This document shows, one piece after another, positions 18,588-30,300 of a stretch of DNA of 64,000 bases. Location of the stretch: the NCBI GenBank assembly GCA_963995525.1, contig OZ023216.1, positions 37,296,908 to 37,360,907 on the forward strand, read 5' to 3'. This DNA comes from Escarpia spicata. Taxonomy: Eukaryota > Annelida > Polychaeta > Sabellida > Siboglinidae. The notes under the pieces are model-generated. The model ran no database searches. It worked only from the letters and a program-made list of their open reading frames with translations, and was not told the DNA's origin. The position numbers and the translations under genes were made by a program. Position 1 is the stretch's first letter; each line of letters starts with the position of its first letter.

Positions 18588-20470
18588 ATGCTAACCTGCC
18601 TAGCACGGCACGGAAGTTTACCAGAGTTTGTAGGCAAAGACTGGTCGGCTTATCAGGACCGATTAGGATTTTATTTTAAAACAGATGACATTGCCGAGAC
18701 ACTGCTGGTGGAAGTGGATACGGGTGTCACACTTTCGATCATCAGCGAAGAAACGCTGAGCTCGCCACAGGTCGTAATTAACGCATTTCGACTCCTCCAA
18801 GTCGTTGGTCCTGACATGTGATGCCTCTCCATACGGCATTGGATCCGTCCTTGCTCAAGTCATGGATGATGATGTAGAGAAACCCATTGCGTACCCCTCC
18901 AGAAGTATCTCACAGGCTGAGAAAAACTACGCTCAGATTGATAAAGAGGGGTTGGCCGTCATCGATGGACTAAAGAAGTTTCACCAGTATTTGTGGGGTC
19001 GCAAGTTTACTATAATTGCCATGGACCACAAGCCGTTTCTTGGGTTGTTCGGGGAAACAAAGGCTGTCCCGCATATGCTTTCTCCACGTATGCAACGCTG
19101 GGCCCTGGCACTGGCTGCCTACGTTTACCAGATAGTCCACAGACCGGGCCAAAGCATTCCCCAAGCAGACGCTCTTAGCCGCCTACCGGTAGGTGGCGCT
19201 CTGAGATATGTACCAGTGCCAGCTGACACATGCAATGCTGACAATGCAGTATTTGGACATGTCCCCAGTCACTGCAAATGACATATGCCGCGAAACAACA
19301 CGTGACCCTGTGCTGTCACAAGTCTTCAGCAGGACGAGGGAAGGATTTTCAAATATCGACGACAACGAACGTCTGAAGCCCTACATCCAAAGAAGAGATG
19401 AACTTGGCATCCATGATGGGTGTCTCATGTGGGGTACCCGAGTGATCATTCCAAGTGTCTACCGCAAAGCACTGTTGGAAGAACTGCCCAATGCACACTC
19501 TGGGATCGTGCGCATGAAAGCCGTAAGTCGCAGACTGGTGTGGTGGCCAGGTATCGATCATTGAAAAAACGGTCAAAACCTGCGACATCTGCATGCGTAG
19601 CCGACCCAGACCAATGTAAGCTCCCCTACAACCATGGTCGTTCCCCGATCGACCATGGTCGCGACTGCATATCGATTATCAGGTCCATTCACGGGCAGAA
19701 TTATGCTGGTGGTTCCACGTCAGCCACGACCATCAGTAAACTGCGACAGTCATCCAGCACTCATGGCATTCCGGATGTCGTCGTCAGTGACAACGCCACT
19801 GGGTTCGTTAGCGAAGAGTTTTGAGAGTTCTGCCGACACAATGGCATCAAGCAGATTACAAGCGCGCCCCATCACCCGGCATCAAATGGTCTGGCCGAAC
19901 GAGCCGTCGGGGTGGTAAAGGAAGGAGTAGAGCGCATGCAAGGAGGGGACTTAGAAACAAAGCTAGCACGCTTCCTCTTCGAATACCATACTCAACGACG
20001 GGCATAGCCCCCTCTGAACTGTTGATGAATAGACAGCTGAAGACCCGGCTTCACCTCATTAAGTCATATGTCGGTAGGAGGGCCATTGTCATAAAGACAA
20101 AACAGAAGGCGACACACACCAAGGATCTTGTGTACGCTTTACAGTACCAGGGCAACGCTGCAAGCTGGGTACCTGGCACAATCGACCAACAGGCGGGACC
20201 AGTATCGTACACCATCCGTCTCGAAGATTGAGCCATCGTTCGTCGCCACATCGATCAACTACAAGGAAGACTGTCGAGTCACCAGTTGGCGTCATCGCTG
20301 CTGTCTCCGCAGATGGAGACATTCCCTGAGTTCGGGACTGAGTCACGTGAAATCCTGAAGCTGCTCTACCGCTTGCACCGAGTCATGCAACTAACATTGC
20401 GCCTGCTGCAGCCACAGCAGAACCACAGTTCGACACGATGCAGGAAGCCGCCTGAACGTTTGGACTTATA
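18588..20470 (+). mobile_element. Ty3/Gypsy retrotransposon remnant (gag tip, protease tip, RNase H, integrase)
   Basis: Pieces of an LTR-retrotransposon polyprotein are in the expected order but with a large internal loss. A short gag-like stretch leads into a protease-like VDTG motif (about 18715-18725), then almost directly into RNase H (18805-19281). There the catalytic pattern is visible: CDASPYG (D), a Glu in QIDKEG, AMDHKPF (D) and QADALSRLP (D). The RT is absent. Integrase follows: His-Cys zinc region (HSG at ~19497, CDICMRSR at ~19590), then DDE markers HIDY (~19670), VVSDNATGF (~19783) and NGLAERAV (~19889). A GPY-like C-terminal region lies around 20000-20235. Stops and frameshifts separate most parts. 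I could not define LTRs, although an AATAAA near 20634 could belong to a 3' LTR remnant. The copy is not functional. Confidence 0.85.
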
Positions 20471-22600
20471 ATCGTTAAAGTAGCATCAGGCTGGCTATCT
20501 ATCGTGGACATTTGGGTGTTATTACCGTAATGGGTGTACATCTAACTAAACTGCGGAGGAATGCTATGTATCGAACAATTGATGCTCCCGAGAGTCTGCC
20601 TAAGTTCCGTTTTAACTGTAACCATGTAGTCGTTAATAAACACATTTTAAATACATCACAAACTAGATGTGATATCTAGTGAGATTATTTATGTCAGTGA
20701 TGCGCGTTCGCTGATTCAGTGTTGAATAAATTAATAATGGAACGTATTAATCAATTAGACAGCTTCACAATCAACGATCGATGTATCCATAATGAATTAC
20801 ATGCATTAATTATTCTATAAAATCATACTTGCGTTGTGCATGCAGAATATTTGCTTGAAACAGACTTACCCATGGCGCGGTGGCGTTTTACGACTTGGTA
20901 TTTGGGGCAGTTACATTTCAGCAGTACCACGTAGTCAACCAGCTATCTACGTTCTACCTACAGTTCAAATAAACTGGGGCGTGCGTGCAATTTTCTGCAC
21001 TCAATGTCGTCACCGTGAACTGGCTGCTTAATAAAAAGCAATGTCAAATTGAAACATTAAGGACCGTCCTCGGCGAGGAACAGGGGAGAAAGGTGAATCC
21101 TATCACTTTAGGACAGTTCCGTGGACAACAGATCGAATCTCAGATGAACGAGGTAATTTTGGACAAGGTCGTTTAAGTGTGGAAGTAACACATAGTATCT
21201 CCTTTACACAATTGCTTGTACGTGTAAGTATTTGCCTGTCTGTTCGTTGAATTGCTTACCATCAAATGCTACGAACCTCTGAATTGTCCATGAAAGTGAA
21301 GCGGTGTGACCGATTTAGTGTTTCGGACTAGGAGAAAAAATCGCCATATTCTTGGAAATAGTCGTTTTAAAGCTAGGCAATTTTGCAAATCTTTTGATGA
21401 GAACAATCCGCTAACTAAAAGGGAATAGGTGAATATTGTCGTAGCTCAAGAGAAGGTTACCAGCTCCTTTCATAAGATTCAGTTTTAACAACGTAAAGTT
21501 CAGGCAGACGTCTTCAAGTTCACCAAATTGCCAACATAACTTGAAGTGTCCATTGCTGATGATATCATGCGGCATATGCTTGTCATGGAGTCCACCAGTT
21601 GACATTTCCCTCCTAGTCCGGAGCACCATGCGAAAATATGATGTGATATATTTGCCAATGGAGGAATATGTCACCAAAAACGATAATGTGGCGGTGAAAG
21701 CCTTATCTCATAGCCTGCGACAAGATAACTACGCAGAGAGCAGACATTCATTTTTAACGTGGTACCTTCCAGACAAGAATCTGGTTTAAAAATCCAATTG
21801 TCTCTGACAGCGCTCTAAATAGCCTCAATACATTACTACATTATTGGAAAGAATTGTTTGTGGGCAACTCGCATTTCTGCAATGATCACCAGTGAAACCA
21901 AAATTAATGAAGACTTAATGGATCGTGCCGGTGATACACGAAATGCTCTAGCTGCTTGTGACAACGCCTCCATCTCTTAGTTGATCAAGAAGAAGTAATT
22001 CCCAGCAGCACACTGATGTTTTCATTATACGATAGTTCGTGAAGCCAATGTATAGCTTTTTTGGGGGGGGGGGATTAAGTTAATGTTATATTTTAATAGC
22101 AAATTTAGAAATTATTATGTTATAAATGTTCTTTAGAAAATGTTATGTTCACGTTCTTGGTATTAAACAAATGGTGGGATACAAGGGGTACCAGTGCAAA
22201 AAGGTTAAATATTGCTATTCTGGAGCCTCAGGGGGCGCAACTGAAGATTACGCCCCCCCCCCCCCCCCCCCCGACTATCTCTCTGGATCCGCTCCTGGTG
22301 CATGTGTGTGAGCACGTGCGTGTATGTATTTGTCATTTAAAAAAATGTGCCTTTTTACCGATGAATGGAAATTCAGTAAAAAAAAACGCGTCCTGCTATC
22401 CAGTAACTAGACATTTAAACGTGCACAGAGCACAGAGCACAAGTGCATGTTGAGTCCACAGCCGCACAGCGAGTGTGTCCTTCCCTGCCTTCAACAGGTG
22501 TATGTAATCCTTCAAAGAAATATCATATTAAGATCGCCAACACTTTATTTGTATACAAATCCTGAAGTAAAATTTAGATCTGTCCGCGCCTAGTCGAGAA
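20471..22600. other. intergenic between Gypsy remnant and PTAR1 promoter
   Basis: No exon or RNA gene is recognised. On the - strand a good 5' splice site (ATGG followed by GTAAGTCTG) occurs near 20870, but no open exon leads to it. A poly-C tract with a dispersed-looking flank lies at about 22250-22290. Confidence 0.4.
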
Positions 22601-22638
22601 AATCTGAAGTAAATACAACTGGCAAATATAAATTGTCT

Positions 22639-22653
22639 AGCGCCACCTAGTGG
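22639..22653 (-). promoter_or_regulatory. CTCF-like motif upstream of PTAR1
   Basis: On the - strand the sequence reads CCACTAGGTGGCGCT, matching the core of the bilaterian CTCF consensus (CCACNAGRKGGCGC) at nearly every position. It lies about 105 bp upstream of the PTAR1 ATG, a typical promoter-proximal location. Occupancy is inference. Confidence 0.45.
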
Positions 22654-22758
22654 TGTCGCGTTCAATTCAGAAAGCGAGATTTTTGTTTGGGTACAGTAAG
22701 TGACTACTACTTCCGGTTTGCTGATGGCTCTCGACGTTTTGTTTTCGTGTACTTTACT

Positions 22759-25700
22759 ATGGATGATTTAGGAGCAAAAATTTTGTCAAATTTAAATGCA
22801 GCGTTCACTAGAGATCCTGACATGTGTGTACATGCAACTTTGGAAAACAAGACACATTGACGTAGATGCATAAGCAGTTAAATAGTTATAAACATTCGAT
22901 GTATCCTACTACCGACACTGTCACTGTCACTGGCTCATCTTCCGAGTTCTGTGTAATGTGTGGCAGTGCTGGGGCCGGTTTCATGAAGCGGCTAAGAACG
23001 TTCTTAACGCTACGATGATTGCCTTAGTAAATTACGTGATTTGTTTAATATGAACAAACAGGAGTTACGCAAAATACGTGACGCAAAGTAATTGCGTAAC
23101 TTTAAAGGCCATATCCTGGGTTAAAATGTGCTCTGTCCCTTAATAACAAATGGTTGATGGCCTTTCAAATGATGATATTGCCAAAATGTTTAAATATTGT
23201 ATATGAGCATACAACATAAAAAGAGCCTTTAAATTTGCCATTTTACGGATGCCGGGTTTGCATTTGTTGCTGAAACGTGACGTCAGTCGTGGTTCCGCCG
23301 TGAGTTAGTGCAGCAGCTTCACGCCTGCAGCCCTGCGCAGTCGCGCGGTGTCATGTAAACAACTCGATACAAATGGCGGCTTACTCGAGTAGTTCAGAGA
23401 GCGATGTCAATTTTGACGCGGATCACGAGACGTTTGATCATTTCGGTGACAGTGAGGATGACATTGCAGAGATCGACATTGTTGATGTTAGTCAGCACGG
23501 TGTGGCACCGTATAGACACGAACCAGTGAAGAAGCCCCGACAACTGACCGGGCCCACTTGCGCAGATTCGCCGGTAACCGATTCGCCTTCGCCTCTGTTG
23601 TGTTCTTCGAAGGAACGGCAGATTTCTTTACATCTAACTAACGTCTGAAACCCATATTCCATTGTACGAAGCCTTCGAAGTCGTCAGGCGCAACAAAATG
23701 CGAACCACAAATAATGCTAGTTGCCGTAGCATGCGTCCAGTCGGCCCTGCCGTTTCAAACAAAATGTTCCAATTTCTGCCGAGTAACTGGCTCTTTGGGA
23801 AATTTTTGCACAGAATAGCCAGTCAGATTCGAATTGTTGCAGTTTCCAACAACACATTTGTTCACCATTTCTATATGTGAACGAATGTATACCAGTTCAA
23901 ATATCGACCAAGGAAATCCAGCCGCCGAGAACGCTTGCTATCCCGGGAATGTTTTCCACAACTGACGTCATGATTCTGCCTCTCGCGGCATTTCCAGAAA
24001 ACAGACTTTTCGAAGCCTGCACCAAGACAGCTCCCGTTTAATGTCAATTTTAGAAATGTTTAAGCAAACGTGTGGTTTCGGGGTTGAAATTATATTGCAG
24101 AACACATATGTACGTGCATATTTTTATACTTATTAGCAATTTTTTTTCTCCCAGGATATGGCCTTTAAGTACGCTTCGTGAAACTGTAAAGCTTTTCCTA
24201 AGCTGTGTTAACTATTGGAATTTGACATATCTGCTGTTTTCTCAATGCTAGTGTCCTATCTTAGCGCCATACAATATAAAATGTATCACAGTAGCAAGCT
24301 ATTATGGTAATAATGCTGTGCCATGCATGTTATGCACAGATAAAGTCAACGCTTCTCTTCTTTCCAGAGATGAATATGACTTCCTGCCAGTAGATGGGCC
24401 ACTTCAAAACAAGAATCCTGTGATAATAGCTGGCCACAAGGTGGCGTTGGAGTTGTGGGCAGTGAAGGTCTTATATTTGTATGCACATTCTCGTCTCGTT
24501 GGGTGCATTGTAAAGGAGGTGGGCCGGAAGGCTCTTGGTAAGTATTTCTCGTGATCTTGTGATATTGTCTGTCTCCTAGATAGAAATGTTTAATTAAATA
24601 AAGACCTGTCGGTAGTTTGGTACATCATAGCTCATTTGGTTGATTGGTCACTAATGCATGACTTTTATACCAAATTACCAACCAGTTTAGCATTTAGTCT
24701 CTCCAACAGTACAAATTGGGACCTAATTTCATAGACATGATTAAAGCAATATTTTGGACAATTTCCTCCAGTTCTTCACATTTAAGTGTGTATGGGTGAA
24801 CTTGCTGTATTTAACATAAACAGCATCCATCCCTGTTAAAAGTAAAGGCTTGGGGTAATAGTAATTTAGTAACATGTAATAGTAATGATTACAAATATCA
24901 AAGTAATTTAGTAATAGGTTAGACAATAGTTATAGAAAGCAATGTAATACTAATTGACCTATTACTTTTACGTTGGTTGGGATGCGCCTCTAGGTGGCTG
25001 CACCAATGCAATCTCTTGGATATACTGCATTTTTACCAGTTATATTTAAAAAAAAGAGTTCCTATTAAAAAATGTAATAGTAATACTAATGGCTTCAAAT
25101 GTAATAGTAATAAATTACAATGCCTTCAGCATGTAGTAGTAATAGAAAGGAAGCTAAGTAATAGTAAAATAATTTTACATTGCAATGTAATTGACCCAGG
25201 CCTGTAAAAGTCCCTGCCAAAGTGTCACATTAAGGAAAACCTTTCCATGATATTTAAAGTTTTTTTTAAGAGCCGGGACCCGTGTAATTTACCCAACTTT
25301 GGCGGTCCATGTACCCGGGTATCGAGAACGGAGAAGGAAAGCTTTAGACACCACTTTTGAGTGCCTTTGCATTAAAATTGTGCTGTATAGTGTCTATAGG
25401 TTTCATAAACAGTTCAGCATATCAATGATGATTATGACATATTGGAACAAAACAGCCCAGTCAATGACTCATTTTTGCATTAATAAATGACACAGCTCGT
25501 GTCACAAGTTTCTGGTTCGTGTTGTTCCTCTGTTTTTCCCCCGGTAGAGTCCGCATTTTTCGTAGACGGGTGCGCCCAGTGTTCAAAATTAAGGCCTTTG
25601 AATAGCCGCTGATTCAAAATCTGTACCGCCAATCCAATTCGCCAAAATGTTCAAGTTATCGGCCCGACACCGCCAGTTCACAAACGCCACCGGTTTATCT

Positions 25701-27306
25701 CACTGAACATGGCTGCATCCGATGCATAGTTTATTAGAATTCTTAGACCTGACTCAGTTATAGGAGACGGTAAACACAACTTTGGTAATAATTCTACAAT
25801 AGTTTGCCAAACCTGAACTTTTATCATGCGAATGGTTGCATTCAATAGCAAAGCCAACAAACGCCAAGTCTAAACATCGGTGGCGTCGTCACCGGCAGTG
25901 CAATTTTCAAAAAGACTGGACGCCATTTTTAATAGTTTTACCGCATCCTTTGGACTAAATTTTATGGTGTTTGGAAGTTGTCTCGGTTGTAGGTCAGAGT
26001 TAGGCACGCTTTTTGTTCTTTATCTACAAATAAATACGGCATAAATCAAATTTGACTGGTGACAAAAGGGTATTTCGTAACGTCACCAACATTGGCAATG
26101 TGAAGGCCATGTAGAAGGCCTACCTAAAAAGAAATGGCAGATGTACTGTATACATTCATCTGAGTGCAACACTAATACAGTTAAATACAAGTACTAGCTT
26201 TGGGCAGAGTTTGAACACTGAATACATTTGGAAGAATATTTATTATAAATATAGGCTAGTTTGGTAATTAAAAATATAATTTTATAATTTGCACTTGATT
26301 ATTATAGTGTGCTTACATGCATGTTTGTACATTTTTCAAGGCCTAATTTTAATTATTTATTTATGCACATATATATAATATATATATGCAATGCAAAGCT
26401 ATATTTTGTTAGTGTAACTTAGCTCTATTATGTTAGTGTACATATAGTTAATGTTAAAATTATTACTGTTTAATATCTTATGTACTTACATGTAAAATTC
26501 AAACGATAGACATTCACGTGTGTGTGATTAAAGAATGTGGAAAAATGGAAATGTGTCGATGTGGTTTGTAAATTAGTTGGGCCAGTTCAAATTCAGCAGG
26601 GTCAATTCAGAATTGGTTTGGCAGTAGTGACATTGTTTCATAATTTAAGACATTCTAAGCTAAGAAGCAGAAATGTTACACGTCATGGAATATGGTAGCC
26701 ACATGTAGGTGTTTTACAGAACTGGTTAATGATTACGGCTACGTCAGTATCAGTGATGCGTGGCATGTTCGCCACCGTCATTTCAAAGTCCCGAAAAGCA
26801 AAACTGTTTTTTGTTGCAGACTTTGGCTTGTTTTATAAGTTTCTGATATTTTTCCAATTCGATTTATAGCCACAAATTTGTTTATATCAATATTGATTCA
26901 GTGGGTCCAAGTAGCACTCCGGTTTGCATCAACCTCCGCTGTTATATATCGCTCTTCAGGCATGTTTCGTTCTAACCCATCGCCGCAGTGGCGTAGATTG
27001 ATAAAAACCGTAGCGCTATTTGAGCCTCAAAAGTTGCATAGAACGCAATATTTTAGTGATGCCTAAAACTATGTTGAATGGTGGAAATGACACACTGAGG
27101 TATAAATGTAGACAACTATTTAGGCCTAGTTGTAATATATATAAAACAGTGACATCGAGGTGAGCTTGTTTTCTAAACAACTTATTTAACAAGATTCCCA
27201 TCCAAAGCTACACATGAGAGATGGCATGTGAACTAGGAAGCTTTAGGCTTATCAAGACTCCATTGATTTTCATCAATGTATAAGCCACCCCATCAGATAT
27301 TTTATG

Positions 27307-27337
<31 letters not shown>

Positions 27338-30300
27338 ATCACATGCCAAACTTGAAAGTGTATGTGATTTTCTAGACATACCTGCTGGCACAAACTGGTC
27401 TTGTACGTGTAACTATGCATTTGTGTTTTCTGCAGGAGTAGAAGAAATCATTTCCCTGAGTAGAGCTGCTTTACTTGTGAATGCAGACTTTATGTCAGCA
27501 TGGAATAAAAGGTATGTTTTATCACTACGAATCTAATAACATTAACAAACAATATATTTATTGCATGCAATAGATATGGGCTATACACAGGCGCAATCAG
27601 TGAAAATAAAATATTAGCAAATATTTCTACAATTCAAACTTGTCATTTAGGTATTATGTTCTTTTAACGTCTGTGCCAACCATGCATTGTCTTCAGTAAG
27701 AAACAACAGACTTCCGTTATTCTGACAGTTTTACCTAATAGCTCTATTATAGAACTGCTGCTCTAAGCGCCAGAGGGTGTAACGGGGAGTAAGTAAGTAA
27801 GTAAGTATGTAATAATAGTAACACATATTTGTAAAATCAGTTTTCCTGGTGTTACTGAACATGAAAGTTAGGTTGCTAAAAAGCATGGCACATGTGGTTC
27901 CTATATGATATGGACCTCCCAAAGCGCTAATGGAAATGAAGTACCATGCAAAGTTGATTGAAGTAATAATAATAAGAGTACTGCACATGATAAAAGCTGC
28001 TGTACATGTACAGTCGCATGTTATTCCTTTTACGTTGCAGGAGGGAACTCATTCTGCAAGCTCAGCTTTCAGTAGAACAAGATCTCAGGTTGACGGAACT
28101 CATTCTGAGAAAGCACCCAAAAAGTCCTGAAACATTTTCATATCGGTATGTGCCATTGTGATTGCCTTACTCAACACATCTTGTTAATCAAACATCCATG
28201 CATATAGTTGTCGCTTTACAAAAATGTTGCCTTATGTTTTTGTCATAAAGAAAAAACATTTGGGGCTTGAATTTCAACATTTACGATGGAATGACTGGCA
28301 TAATTTTTTTTAACCTTTTGCTAGGCAACAGGTCATATAGAGGTTACATCAAGCGAGCTGCCTTTTAATAATTATCACCTTGGCTAATTTTGGATAATGG
28401 AACATACTATCTAGCTTTAATCAGGCCAACTGATAACTAGAGAATGATTCAAAGAAAGAATGGTAATAATTTGTTATCATATCTAGTGATAGTTTTTTAA
28501 ACATACCGTATTATGAAGAAAACAAAGTAATTGGTCATGGATTAAATTACTTTGAAATGGAATAGTTATGATGTTAATAATTTCAATGTAATTTTTGTTT
28601 GGTAATCTGATTAAAGATTTTTGGTTTGCATAATGATACAATCACAATAAAGATATTGTGACCATGATTAAGTCGAGTTGATATGACCTCTATGTTTGTG
28701 AACAGCAATGAAAGTGGTCGGATTTATGGAAAACACATTGTCTGTTGCATTTCAGGAAATGGCTGCTGTTAAGAACAAAGAAGAGACACAAGAATCCATC
28801 TCGGGACATGTCTTCTGTAGTGACACACTATGTGTCAGCTCAAACGCCCGTCAAGCCTTGCTGTCAGTGTGTCGGACAGACAGCCAGATGTCATGATGAC
28901 ATCACCAACAGATCTAGGTCATCTAGTGATGGTTGCGCCGCATGTGTACTCAATGATGCAGAGAGGAAGTTAGTCGAACACGAGATAAAGGTGTGCATTT
29001 GTGCGGCGGACAGGTATCCTAATAACTACAATGCCTGGAGTCACAGAAGTTGGCTCATCCAGCAGTTTGCAGCAGGTGATATTCAGGTATGTTGCTACAG
29101 AAAATTACTTATGTAGTGTTTAATTTAATTAATTTTATATCATGCTGCTATTTTAATAATCTTTCATATGGCTAATGTTATTTTCATGTCTATCTTAATT
29201 AACTTTAAAACAAATATATTATTCTATCTGTAGTATAACAAGTATTGTTTTTTGTAATTTGATATTTTATTAACATCCATAAAATGCTGTGAATTATATT
29301 GGATACATCTGGCAGTACACAAAATAAGTATATTCAATATTATAACTACTAAAATAGTCAACTGCTGAACTGTGCACATTTTTATTGGCCTATTAAAGAA
29401 TTGCATTCAGTAGCATTATAATAGGAGTTTGTTTTCACTCCTAGATTCCAGCAACCTCAGTGCAGAATCTAGGAGTGATCTTTGATAGAAACTTCAATTT
29501 CCAACAACACATATCTCAAACATGTCGCTGCTGTTTTTATCATATTCGTGATCTTCGCCGGTATATGTAATTTTCTGTTGCTAAAACTATTGCAACAGCA
29601 CTTGTTAGCAGCAGACTTGACTATTGCAATTCCCTCCTTTAAAATATTGCTAGCAAGGATATCACAAAACTTCAGCGTGTCCAAAATTGTCTAGCAAGAG
29701 TAGTTACAAGATCTGTTAGTTTTTCTCGCTCTGTACCACTTTTGAAGTCTGCATTGGCTTCCTGTATGATATCGTATAATACTTAAGATCTGTACCATTA
29801 CATACCAGGCACTATCCAGTAAGCAACCATCTTAGTTGCATTCATTGCTTACTCATGTAAGAAAATCTAGTTCTGACCTACTTTTTGTTCTTAGAGTCAA
29901 CACTAACATTGGAACTAGGCCTTTTTAGTCCTTTGGGCCGAAGGTCCAAGGGGCATGAATGCATGCCTCTGCAATAAGCACCAATTACGGGCAACAGCAG
30001 CAGTTTAGTTGTGTTTAAAATTTGAACATATTGTGGGTGCAACATTCCAAATGCGAACACTGTTTCAGATTTTTTGCAATTTGGTGGGTAATATTATATC
30101 TTCAAAATATTTATAAATATTTTTTGACACCTACCTGGTAGTCATATCTGGTGTGTTTCAGTTACTGAAAGAGAGCTCCGGACAACATACCTGTTTGTAA
30201 GTCATGTCTGGTGTGTTTCAGTTACTGAGAGAGAGCTCCGGACAACATACCTGTTTGTAAGTCATGTCTGGTGTGTTTCAGTTACTGAGAGAGAGAGCTC

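Noticed and set aside
20834..21176. A - strand exon ending at the GTAAGTCTG donor near 20870
   Set aside because: No open coding sequence leads to the donor and no matching acceptor exon could be linked.
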